A stretch of DNA of 64,000 nucleotides from assembly GCA_050293315.1 (NCBI GenBank), contig JBNKMS010000002.1:14546-78545 (forward strand), given 5' to 3'. The position numbers and the translations under genes are program-made. The notes below the pieces were generated by a model. That model had not been told where the DNA came from. It was given only the letters and a program-made list of their open reading frames with translations, and made no database searches. Below, in pieces: positions 55,986 to 64,000 of this stretch. Source of the DNA: CBFDBF01 sp050293315 (GTDB lineage: Bacteria; Pseudomonadota; Gammaproteobacteria; Chromatiales; Chromatiaceae). The number at the start of each line of letters is the position of its first letter. Within the stretch, counting starts at the first letter, position 1.

Positions 55986-58900
55986 CTATTCCCGTTCCAG
56001 TTCAATATTGATACCCAGCGAACGAATCTCTTTCACCAGCACATTGAAGGATTCAGGCATGCCTGCCTCCATGTAATGGTTGCCGTCCACAATGTTCTTA
56101 TACATACGGGTACGTCCGGTGACATCATCCGACTTCACCGTCAACATCTCTTGCAGGGTGTATGCAGCACCATAGGCCTCTAGTGCCCACACCTCCATCT
56201 CACCAAAACGCTGACCACCAAACTGCGCCTTACCACCCAACGGCTGCTGGGTTACCAGGCTATACGGGCCGGTGGAGCGGGCATGCATCTTGTCATCAAC
56301 CAGGTGGTTGAGCTTCAGCATGTACATATAACCCACCGTGATCGGACGATCGAAGGCCTCGCCGGTACGGCCATCGTAGAGGGTGGTCTGCCCACTCTCC
56401 GGCAGCTCCGCCAGCTCCAGCATGTTTTTGATCTCTTCCTCCGTGGCACCATCAAATACCGGGGTGGCCATCGGTACGCCATCGCGCAGATTGGTTGCCA
56501 GATCGATGATCTCCTGGTCAGAGAAGGACTTCAGATCCTCCTTCTTGCCACTGCCGTTATAGACCTTGCCCAAGAACTGACGCAATTTGACGATCTTGGC
56601 CTGGGAATCCAGCATCTCGCCGATCTTCAGGCCTACACCCTTGGCCGCCCAGCCCAGATGGGTCTCTAGGATCTGTCCCACGTTCATACGTGAAGGTACA
56701 CCCAGAGGATTGAGCACGATATCGACCGGTTCACCATCGGCAGAAAACGGCATGTCCTCTACCGGCACAATGGTGGAGATAACACCCTTGTTACCGTGAC
56801 GCCCGGCCATCTTGTCACCAGGCTGAATACGCCGCTTGACTGCCACATAGACCTTGACCATCTTCAGCACGCCAGGGGCGAGGTCATCGCCGGTGGTCAG
56901 CTTGCGCTTCTTCTCTTCAAACTTTTCGCGGAAGGCCTCACGCTGCTGTTTGATCTGCTCGGTAATCGCCTCCAGATCCTTGGCCGCGGCCTCATTGCGC
57001 AGCTTGATCTCCAGCAATTGGTCATTATCCAACTCTGATAGATAGGCCTTGGTTATCTTGGAGCCAGCCTTCAGCTTATTAGGACCCTTGTCGGCAACCT
57101 TGTTGATCAGCATCTTCTCAATCCGCTGAAAGGTATCCTCCTCCATGATCCGCAGTTGCTCATCCAGATCCTTACGCACCATCTCCAGCTCGCTGTTTTC
57201 GATCTGCAGGGCACGCTGGTCCTTTTCCACCCCATCACGGGTAAAGATCTGTACGTCGATCACTGTGCCGGTCACCCCAGACTTGATCCGCAGGGAGGTA
57301 TCTTTGACATCGGCAGCCTTCTCTCCAAAGATGGCACGCAGCAGCTTCTCTTCCGGGGTCAGCTGGGTCTCGCCCTTTGGCGTGACCTTACCTACCAGAA
57401 TATCTCCCTCCTTGACCTCGGCACCTATGTAAACAATACCGGATTCATCCAGCTTGGCCAGCGCCGCCTCGCCCACATTGGGGATGTCGCCACTGATCTC
57501 TTCAGGACCAAGCTTGGTGTCCCGTGCCATACAGGTGAGCTCTTCAATATGGATAGTGGTAAAACGGTCCTCTTTCACTACCCGCTCAGACACCAGGATG
57601 GAGTCCTCAAAGTTGTATCCGTTCCATGGCATGAAGGCGACTCGCATATTCTGCCCCAGCGCCAACTCTCCCATATCAGTAGACGGACCGTCGGCCAGCA
57701 CATCACCCCGCGCAATCTCAACCCCGGACTGCACAAGTGGTCGCTGATTGATGCAGGTGTTTTGGTTAGAGCGGGTATATTTAGTCAGATTGTAGATATC
57801 GACACCGGGTTCACCCGCCTCGGTCTCCTTATCGTTGACCCGCACAACAATCCGGCCCGCATCCACAGAGTCCACAATGCCGCCGCGTTTGGCCACCACT
57901 GTAACTCCTGAGTCGATGGCCACAGCACGCTCTATACCGGTACCTACCAACGGCTTGTCGGCACGCAACGTAGGCACCGCCTGACGCTGCATGTTGGAGC
58001 CCATCAAGGCGCGGTTGGCGTCATCGTGCTCCAGGAATGGGATCAACGCGGCCGCTACCGATACCGTCTGTTTTGGCGACACGTCCATATACTCGATCTG
58101 CTCCGGGGGCAACAGGGTGGCCTCATTCTGATGCCTACAGGCCACCAGCTCCTCCAGCAGTTTACCCTTGGCATCCAGCGTAGTGTTGGCCTGGGCGATC
58201 ACATAGCGCCCCTCTTCAATCGCCGACAGATAGGTGATCTCATTGGTCACCCTGCCATCTTTAACCACCCGATACGGGGTCTCGAGGAAACCGTAATCAT
58301 TGGTACGGGCATACACAGCAAGTGAATTGATAAGACCGATATTCGGCCCCTCAGGGGTCTCAATCGGGCAGACCCTGCCGTAGTGGGTTGGATGTACGTC
58401 ACGCACCTCGAAACCTGCGCGCTCACGCGCCAGACCGCCCGGCCCGAGAGCCGAGACACGGCGCTTATGGGTCACCTCGGAGAGGGGATTGTTCTGATCC
58501 ATAAACTGCGACAGTTGGCTGGAGCCAAAAAACTCCTTGATCGCCGCCGAAACCGGCTTAGCATTGATCATCTCCTGCGGCATCAGCCCCTCGGACTCTG
58601 CCAGGGTCAGCCGCTCCTTGACTGCACGCTCCACCCGTACCAGCCCGATACGGAACTGGTTCTCTGCCATCTCCCCGACACAGCGGATACGGCGGTTACC
58701 CAGGTGGTCGATATCATCCACCACCCCGTGGCCATTACGGATATTGATCAGCTCCTTCAGTACCGCGACAATATCCTCGTTCGAAAGGATGCCCTCACCC
58801 GACTCCTCTTCACGTCCAAGGCGGCGGTTGAATTTCATCCGACCAACAGCCGAGAGATCATAGCGATCAGGGGTAAAGAACAGGTTCTTAAACAGATTCT

Positions 58901-60062
58901 GGGCCGCATCCTTGGTTGGCGGCTCACCCGGACGCATCATGCGATAGATCTCCACCTGCGCCTCCAGTTGGCTGGTGGTTGGATCGATATTCAAGGTACT
59001 GGAGATATATGGCCCCTGATCCAGATCATTGGTAAACAGCGTATTGATCGTCTTGATACCCTTCTCCTGCAGGGTCTCCAACAACTCAGCTGTAACCTCA
59101 CTATTGGCGCTCGCCAGCAGCTCGCCACTATCTTCATCAACGATATTGTGCGCGACCACCTTGCCATAGAGAAAATCCAGCGGCACCTCCAGCTTCTTTA
59201 TCCCAGCCTTCTCCAGCTGTTTGATATAGCGCTGGGTTATTCGGCGTCCGGACTCAACCACCACCTTGCCCTTGACCTTGATGTCGAAGGTGGCGGTCTC
59301 ACCGCGCAGACGTTCCGGCACCAGATCCAACTTCGCATCCTTCTTGGTAAAGGTGAAGGTATCAGTTTCAAAAAACATCTCCAGGATCTGTTCGGTATCG
59401 TAACCGAGCGCCCGCAACAGAACCGTCGCCGGTAGCTTACGCCGCCGGTCGATACGGACAAATACACAATCCTTTGGATCAAACTCAAGATCGAGCCACG
59501 AACCTCTGTAAGGTATCACCCTGGCGTTGAATAGCAGCTTACCGGAGGAGTGGGTCTTGCCTTTATCGTGGTCAAAGAACACACCTGGAGAGCGGTGCAG
59601 CTGGGAGACGATCACCCGCTCGGTACCATTGATCACAAAGGTTCCGGTATCGGTCATCAGGGGCAGCTCCCCCATATAGACCTCCTGCTCGCGGACATCC
59701 TTTACCACCTTGGAACCGGCAGGGGCGTCCTTATCATAGATCACCAGACGCACCAGCACCCGTAGCGGGGCCGCATAGGTTGTCCCTCGCAGATGACACT
59801 CGCGCACATCAAATGTAGGCTCACCAAGGCGGTAGCTCACATACTCCAGAGCCGCATTACCAGAGTAACTTACAATTGGTAGTACAGTCTTGAATGCCGC
59901 ATGCAGACCAACATCTTCCCGCTTATCCTCGGGTACACCATCTTGCAGAAAAGTACGGTAAGAGTCGATCTGGGTCGCCAGAAGAAACGGTACCTCCAGG
60001 ATGCTTGGTCGCTTGCCAAAATCCTTGCGGATGCGTTTTTTCTCGGTGAACGAATAGGCCAT
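55986..60062 (-). CDS. rpoB: RNA polymerase beta subunit
   Basis: Polymerase core subunit. ATG at 60062 gives 1358 aa beginning MAYSFTEKKRIRKDFGKRP, as in other gammaproteobacteria; an upstream start at 60158 would add 32 non-conserved residues. The rifampicin-binding cluster reads SSQLSQFMDQNNPLSEVTHK and RRVSALGPGG, with no known resistance substitution. The C-terminal part includes MAGRHGNKGVIS and ends NIELERE. It is separated from rplL by 238 bp with a hairpin that may attenuate, as between these genes in E. coli. Confidence 0.99.
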   Translation of the reverse strand: MAYSFTEKKRIRKDFGKRPSILEVPFLLATQIDSYRTFLQDGVPEDKREDVGLHAAFKTVLPIVSYSGNAALEYVSYRLGEPTFDVRECHLRGTTYAAPLRVLVRLVIYDKDAPAGSKVVKDVREQEVYMGELPLMTDTGTFVINGTERVIVSQLHRSPGVFFDHDKGKTHSSGKLLFNARVIPYRGSWLDLEFDPKDCVFVRIDRRRKLPATVLLRALGYDTEQILEMFFETDTFTFTKKDAKLDLVPERLRGETATFDIKVKGKVVVESGRRITQRYIKQLEKAGIKKLEVPLDFLYGKVVAHNIVDEDSGELLASANSEVTAELLETLQEKGIKTINTLFTNDLDQGPYISSTLNIDPTTSQLEAQVEIYRMMRPGEPPTKDAAQNLFKNLFFTPDRYDLSAVGRMKFNRRLGREEESGEGILSNEDIVAVLKELINIRNGHGVVDDIDHLGNRRIRCVGEMAENQFRIGLVRVERAVKERLTLAESEGLMPQEMINAKPVSAAIKEFFGSSQLSQFMDQNNPLSEVTHKRRVSALGPGGLARERAGFEVRDVHPTHYGRVCPIETPEGPNIGLINSLAVYARTNDYGFLETPYRVVKDGRVTNEITYLSAIEEGRYVIAQANTTLDAKGKLLEELVACRHQNEATLLPPEQIEYMDVSPKQTVSVAAALIPFLEHDDANRALMGSNMQRQAVPTLRADKPLVGTGIERAVAIDSGVTVVAKRGGIVDSVDAGRIVVRVNDKETEAGEPGVDIYNLTKYTRSNQNTCINQRPLVQSGVEIARGDVLADGPSTDMGELALGQNMRVAFMPWNGYNFEDSILVSERVVKEDRFTTIHIEELTCMARDTKLGPEEISGDIPNVGEAALAKLDESGIVYIGAEVKEGDILVGKVTPKGETQLTPEEKLLRAIFGEKAADVKDTSLRIKSGVTGTVIDVQIFTRDGVEKDQRALQIENSELEMVRKDLDEQLRIMEEDTFQRIEKMLINKVADKGPNKLKAGSKITKAYLSELDNDQLLEIKLRNEAAAKDLEAITEQIKQQREAFREKFEEKKRKLTTGDDLAPGVLKMVKVYVAVKRRIQPGDKMAGRHGNKGVISTIVPVEDMPFSADGEPVDIVLNPLGVPSRMNVGQILETHLGWAAKGVGLKIGEMLDSQAKIVKLRQFLGKVYNGSGKKEDLKSFSDQEIIDLATNLRDGVPMATPVFDGATEEEIKNMLELAELPESGQTTLYDGRTGEAFDRPITVGYMYMLKLNHLVDDKMHARSTGPYSLVTQQPLGGKAQFGGQRFGEMEVWALEAYGAAYTLQEMLTVKSDDVTGRTRMYKNIVDGNHYMEAGMPESFNVLVKEIRSLGINIELERE

Positions 60063-60181
60063 AGTGCCGTCCCTCGGTTTACTGTGGAAACCTATGCTTG
60101 AGCAGGGGTTTCCTATGGTTTTAACCAGGATGTCGTCGTGGTGATCAACCAGCCACATCCAGCTAATAAACTGATTACGTC

Positions 60182-60198
60182 GCGGGACTCAAACCCGC
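60182..60198 (-). other. tRNA T-arm-like stem-loop in the rplL-rpoB gap
   Basis: On the minus strand GCGGG / CCCGC encloses the 7-nt loop TTTGAGT: a 5-bp stem and 7-nt loop, as in a tRNA T arm, with six of seven loop bases matching TTCRANY. No acceptor, D or anticodon arm is present. It could be a tRNA fragment or a chance hairpin. Confidence 0.3.
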
Positions 60199-60238
60199 TA
60201 CCAACGTAAACATTTACTTCAAACTACCAGCGGCAAAG

Positions 60239-60263
60239 GGCCGGTGGCGAATCGCCACCAGCC
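60239..60263 (-). promoter_or_regulatory. Intercistronic hairpin between rplL and rpoB
   Basis: In the minus-strand RNA GGCUGGUGGCGA pairs with UCGCCACCGGCC (12 bp with one G-U), followed by CUUUG. It lies 38 bp after rplL. In E. coli this gap holds an attenuator and an RNase III site that set rpoBC output below rplL; position and form suggest the same role. Confidence 0.6.
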
Positions 60264-60300
60264 ATAAGCCTTCTTACTTATGCGTTGAGATAGTCAAGTA

Positions 60301-60690
60301 TTACTTGAGCTCTACAGTCGCACCAGCCTCTTCCAGTGTCTTCTTCATCTCTTCCGCATCATCTTTGGCAACACCCTCTTTCAGGGTGGTAGGTGCACCC
60401 TCAACCGCCTCTTTGGCCTCTTTCAGACCAAGACCGGTGACGCCACGCACTGCCTTAATGACAGCAACCTTGGCGGAACCAAAGGAGGTCAGAACAACAT
60501 CAAAGTCGCTCTTCTCCTCTGCAGCTGCGGCCTCACCACCACCTGCAGCAACAGGTGCGGCAGCAACTGCAGCAGCAGCGGATACGCCGAACTTCTCCTC
60601 CATCGCCTCGATTAGTGAGACAACATCCATCACACTCATATCGGCGATAGCATCAAGGATGTCATCGGTAGATAATTTTGCTTTAGCCAT
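60301..60690 (-). CDS. rplL: 50S ribosomal protein L7/L12
   Basis: Stalk protein that recruits translation GTPases. The protein has 129 aa: N-terminal dimerisation region (about 1-35), an Ala/Gly-rich hinge (VAAAPVAAGGGEAAAAEE), and the C-terminal factor-binding domain with AVRGVTGLGLKEAKE. 50 bp after rplJ. Confidence 0.98.
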   Translation of the reverse strand: MAKAKLSTDDILDAIADMSVMDVVSLIEAMEEKFGVSAAAAVAAAPVAAGGGEAAAAEEKSDFDVVLTSFGSAKVAVIKAVRGVTGLGLKEAKEAVEGAPTTLKEGVAKDDAEEMKKTLEEAGATVELK

Positions 60691-60740
60691 TTTAAAACTC
60701 CTAAAATCTGATTAAATTTGGTGATAACAATAAAACCGTA

Positions 60741-61268
60741 TTACGCCGCTTGCTTATCATCACGGATCGCTGCCACAGTACGAACCAGCTTGCCGGGCAC
60801 CTCATTCATGGTGCGGGCCAGCTTCTCGACTGGGGCCTTCATCACTGCCATCAACATACTGACGGCCTGATCATATGTCGGCAACTTGGCGAGTCTTTCG
60901 ATCTCAGCAGGAGCCAACAACTCTCTCCCGATAGAGACCAGCTTCACCTCAAGAAGCTTATGATCTTTTGCGAAATCCTTGATTACGCGGGCTGCAGAAC
61001 CTGGATCCTCCTGCGAAAAGGCGAAGACCAATGGTCCGGTCATCCCCTCCTGCATGCAGGCAAAATCTGTATCCTCAACCGCGCGCCGAGCCAGTGTGTT
61101 CTTGACTACGCGAAGGTAGACTCCGGCCTCACGCGCCTTGACGCGTAGCTCGGTCATCTCTTCCACAGTAAGACCACGATACTCAGCTGCGATTGCGGAG
61201 TAGGCGCTGCTCGCCACCTCTGCAACTTCGGCGATGACGGCTTTTTTCTGCTCAAGATTGAGTGGCAC
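60741..61268 (-). CDS. rplJ: 50S ribosomal protein L10
   Basis: Base of the ribosomal stalk; binds L7/L12 dimers and 23S rRNA and, in E. coli, represses its own mRNA. The protein has 175 aa and starts with GTG at 61268, six bases after AGGAGG. Conserved YRGLTVEEMTELRVKAREAG and VVKNTLARRAVE. A structured leader of 305 nt precedes it. Confidence 0.98.
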   Translation of the reverse strand: MPLNLEQKKAVIAEVAEVASSAYSAIAAEYRGLTVEEMTELRVKAREAGVYLRVVKNTLARRAVEDTDFACMQEGMTGPLVFAFSQEDPGSAARVIKDFAKDHKLLEVKLVSIGRELLAPAEIERLAKLPTYDQAVSMLMAVMKAPVEKLARTMNEVPGKLVRTVAAIRDDKQAA

Positions 61269-61369
61269 TCGTCACCTCCTGATCACGGTGGAACAAAACA
61301 TCGTTCCGGTTAAAAACACGGCATTCCATCAGGAGTGCCGCAGTTACAACGTGCACCGTAACCAGGTAA

Positions 61370-61440
61370 AACCCGATTCCGGAGCTCCGTCTGCGTAGGC
61401 ATAGATTAAGCACCAACAGTGCACCTACGGTCTTTGACAG
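61370..61440 (-). ncRNA. L10 leader (rplJ autoregulatory mRNA element)
   Basis: The minus-strand RNA has CGUAGG (61429-61424) pairing with CCUACG (61399-61394), with UUAAUC in the interior and CGCAGACGG just after, which I recognise as the conserved parts of the L10(L12)4-binding leader. It lies 102-172 nt before the rplJ GTG, the expected place. A covariance-model search (RF00557) would decide. Confidence 0.7.
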
Positions 61441-61443
61441 CAC

Positions 61444-61556
61444 CCGGTCCGAAGACCGGAGCCCCAAAGTTCTTTTACACCCTATGGGTGCAATAACACC
61501 CTGCGGGTAAAAACACACCCTCCGGGTGTAAGCGGCACTAAGGCAGCGGAGCTGCC
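61444..61556 (-). repeat. Five hairpins, three near-identical, in the rplA-rplJ spacer
   Basis: In transcript order: GGCAGC/GCTGCC (61556-61542); ACACCC-GGA-GGGTGT (61529-61515) followed by G and T5; ACCC-GCA-GGGT (61508-61498); CACCC-ATA-GGGTG (61490-61478); and CCGGTC-TTCG-GACCGG (61459-61444), a UUCG tetraloop hairpin. The three middle ones repeat the same CACCC/GGGTGT stem with different 3-nt loops at 17-22 nt spacing. The first of these three, with its T5, looks like a terminator or attenuator. Confidence 0.75.
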
Positions 61557-61573
61557 ACAGCGCCTCTATTTAT

Positions 61574-62269
61574 TTATAGGTTCAATGAAGACTGATCCAG
61601 CGCCAACCCCGGACCCATGGTCGAGGAGACGGTGATCTTCTTCAAATAGACACCTTTGGCCGCGCTTGGCTTGGCCTTCTTCAAATCCGCCAGCAACGCC
61701 TCAAGATTCTGCTTCAGATCTGCCGGCTTAAAACTGATATTTCCGATCGGGCAGTGAATGATGCCGGACTTGTCGGTACGATAACGCACCTGTCCAGCCT
61801 TAGCCTGCTCCACCGCTTCAGCAACATTGGGGGTTACAGTCCCCACCTTGGGGTTCGGCATCAGCCCACGCGGCCCCAAGATCTGGCCCAGCTTTCCAAC
61901 CACACTCATGGCATCCGGGGTGGCTATAACCACATCAAAATCCATATTTCCGGCCTTGACCTCTTCTGCCAGATCCTCGAAACCTACAACATCGGCACCC
62001 GCCTTCTTGGCAGCATCGGCATTGGCACCCTGGGTAAATACCGCAACCCGGACCGTCTTACCGGTACCATGTGGTAACACCGTGGAACTACGCACCACTT
62101 GATCTGACTTACGTGGATCAACTCCCAGATTGACCGCGACATCGACCGACTCAGAAAATTTGACTGAGGCGACCTCCTGCAGCAGGGCAAACGCCTCCTC
62201 CGCAGAGTATTGCTTGTTGCTATCGACCTTCTCTTTAATTGCGCGTGCGCGCTTGCTTAGCTTGGCCAT
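61574..62269 (-). CDS. rplA: 50S ribosomal protein L1
   Basis: L1-stalk protein that helps release deacylated tRNA and represses the L11 operon in E. coli. The protein has 231 aa; SVDVAVNLGVDPRKSDQVVR and GPRGLMPNPKVGTVT are diagnostic. 3 bp after rplK. Confidence 0.98.
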   Translation of the reverse strand: MAKLSKRARAIKEKVDSNKQYSAEEAFALLQEVASVKFSESVDVAVNLGVDPRKSDQVVRSSTVLPHGTGKTVRVAVFTQGANADAAKKAGADVVGFEDLAEEVKAGNMDFDVVIATPDAMSVVGKLGQILGPRGLMPNPKVGTVTPNVAEAVEQAKAGQVRYRTDKSGIIHCPIGNISFKPADLKQNLEALLADLKKAKPSAAKGVYLKKITVSSTMGPGLALDQSSLNL

Positions 62270-62272
62270 GGC

Positions 62273-62704
62273 TTAAACCCCCTCCACTTCAAGACCCATC
62301 TGCATGGCACTACCAGCGATGGTGCGCACCGCTGCATCCATATCGGCAGCAGTCAAATCGGGCATCTTGGTGGTGGCGATCTCTTCCAGCTGCGCACGGG
62401 TTACCTTACCCACCTTGTCGATATTTGGAGTGCCACTACCTTTGGCGATTCCAGCAGCCTTCTTCAACAACACAGAGGCTGGTGGGGTCTTGGTAATAAA
62501 GCTGAAGGAGCGATCTGCATAGACGGTAATCACCACAGGGATAGGCATCCCCTTCTCCATATTCTGCGTCTTGTCGTTAAACGCCTTGCAGAAGTCCATT
62601 ATATTGACGCCGTGCTGGCCCAACGCAGGCCCTACCGGCGGACTTGGGTTGGCCTCGCCGGCCGGTACCTGAAGCTTTATATACGCCTCAATTTTTTTTG
62701 CCAT
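62273..62704 (-). CDS. rplK: 50S ribosomal protein L11
   Basis: Stalk-base protein at the GTPase-associated centre; thiostrepton target region and RelA activation. The protein has 143 aa; PPVGPALGQHGVNIMDFCK is typical. 79 bp after nusG, with two hairpins in between. Confidence 0.98.
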   Translation of the reverse strand: MAKKIEAYIKLQVPAGEANPSPPVGPALGQHGVNIMDFCKAFNDKTQNMEKGMPIPVVITVYADRSFSFITKTPPASVLLKKAAGIAKGSGTPNIDKVGKVTRAQLEEIATTKMPDLTAADMDAAVRTIAGSAMQMGLEVEGV

Positions 62705-62729
62705 ACTTCACCTCGCTGTGGGTGCAAAC

Positions 62730-62769
62730 GTCAGGGACTGGTTACCCTGACTCCCCTGTTATAAACAGG
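62730..62769 (-). promoter_or_regulatory. Two hairpins between nusG and rplK
   Basis: CCTGTT/AACAGG with 3-nt loop (62755-62769) and GTCAGGG/CCCTGAC with 8-nt loop (62730-62751) both lie in the 79-nt leader of rplK. They are likely RNA processing or L1-control structures of the L11 operon. No T-run follows either. Confidence 0.5.
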
Positions 62770-62783
62770 CCACGCCCTACGGC

Positions 62784-63317
62784 TTAGCCCTTCTCTACCT
62801 GTGTAAACTCAAGATCTACCGGGGTAGAACGCCCGAAGATCAATACCGAGACCTTAAGCCTGCTCTTTTCGTAGTCAACATGCTCAACTACGCCATTAAA
62901 ATCGTTAAACGGCCCATCGACCACCCGCACAACCTCGCCCGGCTCAAACAGCACCTTGGGACGCGGCTTCTCCACACCCTCACGCACCTGATCGAGAATG
63001 GCGTCCGCCTCTCGATCAGAGATTGGTGCAGGACGATCGCCTGAACCGCCGATAAAACCCAATACCTTTGGCACATCCTTGACCAGATGCCAGGTCTCAT
63101 CAGTCATCTCCATCTGCACCAGGACATAACCCGGGAAGAACTTGCGCTCGCTCTTGCGCTGCTGCCCGGCACGCATCTCGACAACCTCTTCAGTCGGCAC
63201 CAGGATCTCGCCGAATTTATCATCCATGCCGGCACGCCCGATACGCTCGATCAGAGACTGCTTAACCTTGGCCTCAAAACCAGAATAGGCGTGTACTACA
63301 TACCAGCGCATAGCCAT
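62784..63317 (-). CDS. nusG: Transcription termination/antitermination factor NusG
   Basis: Binds polymerase through its NGN domain (about 1-120, RWYVVHAYSGFEAKV, FFPGYVLVQM) and Rho or S10 through the KOW domain (about 125-175, GEVVRVVDGPFNDFNGVVE). The protein has 177 aa. Follows secE by 12 bp, the universal pair. Confidence 0.98.
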   Translation of the reverse strand: MAMRWYVVHAYSGFEAKVKQSLIERIGRAGMDDKFGEILVPTEEVVEMRAGQQRKSERKFFPGYVLVQMEMTDETWHLVKDVPKVLGFIGGSGDRPAPISDREADAILDQVREGVEKPRPKVLFEPGEVVRVVDGPFNDFNGVVEHVDYEKSRLKVSVLIFGRSTPVDLEFTQVEKG

Positions 63318-63329
63318 ATTCAGCCTCTC

Positions 63330-63698
63330 CTATCCGGTCACGCTGCGTACAATCGCCAGCAGACCCATATCCACCAGCCAGAGGATAATGCCCATCACCA
63401 GCACCATAACCAACACAATAAATGTGGTCTGCACCGTCTCCTGACGGCTTGGCCAAACTACCTTGCGCACCTCTGTACGAGAATCACCCGCGAATGCCCA
63501 TACCTTGCGCCCCACAGTGGTACGCATGGTTATAGCCACCGCGACCCCTGCCACAACCAGAAGGCCGAGCACTCGTAGCAGCAGAGATTGCTCCTCGTAG
63601 ATATAGAAGGCCCCGATCCCAGCAACCAGCAACAGCACCGACAGTGCCAGCTTGACTACATCCGTACTGGAGCCTGCAACTTCAACCTTATCGTTCAT
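63330..63698 (-). CDS. secE: Protein translocase subunit SecE
   Basis: Small clamp subunit of SecYEG. The protein has 122 aa, the three-helix gammaproteobacterial form: helices near 15-33 and 38-57, then RTEVRKVVWPSRQETVQTT and the conserved third helix. Between tRNA-Trp and nusG. Confidence 0.96.
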   Translation of the reverse strand: MNDKVEVAGSSTDVVKLALSVLLLVAGIGAFYIYEEQSLLLRVLGLLVVAGVAVAITMRTTVGRKVWAFAGDSRTEVRKVVWPSRQETVQTTFIVLVMVLVMGIILWLVDMGLLAIVRSVTG

Positions 63699-63732
63699 TC
63701 CCGCCTTTATGACGCCAGCCAGGGCGCAAAGT

Positions 63733-63808
63733 TGGCAGGCCAGGAGGGACTCGAACCCCCAACCTGCGGTTTTGGAGACCGCTGCTCTACCAATTGAGCC
63801 ACTGGCCT
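63733..63808 (-). tRNA. tRNA-Trp (anticodon CCA)
   Basis: A 76-nt cloverleaf on the minus strand: 5' AGGCCAG pairs with 3' CTGGCCT, followed by discriminator G and encoded CCA. The anticodon CCA is at 63775-63773 inside CTCCAAAA; the T loop is GTTCGAGTC. It lies between tuf copy 2 and secE, the standard tuf-trpT-secE order. Confidence 0.97.
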
Positions 63809-63842
63809 AAAATAAAAGCACCACTGCTCATGCAACCAGGGT

Positions 63843-63858
63843 CTGAGGAAAACCTCAG
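63843..63858 (-). other. Small hairpin between tuf copy 2 and tRNA-Trp
   Basis: CTGAGG/CCTCAG with a 4-nt loop, 28 bp after the tuf stop on the minus strand. There is no T-run, so it is probably a processing or stabilising structure that lets transcription continue into tRNA-Trp and secE. Confidence 0.45.
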
Positions 63859-63886
63859 CCCAGTCGCAGGAACCAGCTTAGCTCTA

Positions 63887-64000
63887 TTACTCTATAACCT
63901 TGGAAACCACTCCGGCACCGACAGTACGGCCGCCTTCACGGATAGCAAAACGCAGACCCTCTTCCATAGCAATCGGCGCAATCAGTTTTACCGTCATCTT
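63887..64000 (-). CDS. tuf: Elongation factor Tu (copy 2), cut by window end
   Basis: Only the last 37 codons and the stop are inside the window; the gene continues beyond base 64000. They encode the C-terminus ending VSKVIE, and the 114 nt are identical to the end of tuf copy 1 (46896-47009). The six bases before the stop (plus-strand view) also match. The remaining sequence and the upstream tRNA genes cannot be seen. Confidence 0.97.
   Translation of the reverse strand, partial: KMTVKLIAPIAMEEGLRFAIREGGRTVGAGVVSKVIE

Noticed and set aside
57156..59435. Several long plus-strand open frames opposite rpoB
   Set aside because: Antisense shadows of rpoB with no motif and His/Gln/Leu-rich composition typical of such frames.

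Overview
The window is a chromosomal segment of a gammaproteobacterium. The evidence is the gene order secE-nusG-rplKAJL-rpoBC-rpsLG-fusA-tuf followed by a full S10-spc-alpha ribosomal cluster, the miaB-ybeZ-ybeY-corC-lnt operon, a divergent oxyR/katG pair, and ssb and uvrA on either side of an MFS gene. Nothing in the sequence identifies the species. The order resembles free-living Chromatiales- or Pseudomonas-like gammaproteobacteria.

Layout. 1-6.1 kb: the 3' part of an exported phosphodiester-glycosidase-like protein, then the leftward envelope/RNA-maintenance operon miaB-ybeZ-ybeY-corC-lnt. 6.2-12.5 kb: a lipoprotein of unknown role, two Hsp20 chaperones behind a sigma-32-type promoter, katG with divergent oxyR, and rsmA. 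12.6-16.7 kb: a Lon-family protease convergent with a small AT-rich cassette that reads as a toxin-antitoxin-chaperone (TAC) operon: RelE/HigB-like toxin, Xre antitoxin with a C-terminal extension, and a SecB-like chaperone. 16.7-21.7 kb: ssb, a YajR-like MFS transporter and uvrA. 21.7-33 kb: an accessory signalling block with a CHASE-PAS-GGDEF-EAL protein and a periplasmic binding protein, a FIST sensor with a cytoplasmic histidine kinase, a second related kinase, a PiT phosphate transporter, degenerate palindromic repeats and an unknown coiled-coil protein.

33.2-64 kb: one leftward information-processing cluster that ends at a strong bidirectional terminator after rplQ. It runs tuf (second copy, cut by the window edge), tRNA-Trp, secE, nusG, rplK, rplA, a structured L10 leader, rplJ, rplL, rpoB, rpoC, a 544-bp gap holding the rpoC hairpin and the str promoter, rpsL, rpsG, fusA, tuf, and then rpsJ to rplQ. 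One gene, rplN (L14), is a single nucleotide short and therefore frameshifted.

The most interesting items are the TAC cassette beside lon, with a palindrome filling its promoter spacer; the rplN frameshift at an A-AAG step; three near-identical small hairpins in the rplA-rplJ leader; and the periplasmic binding protein paired with a c-di-GMP enzyme. All functional statements come from reading motifs and context. No database search was run.
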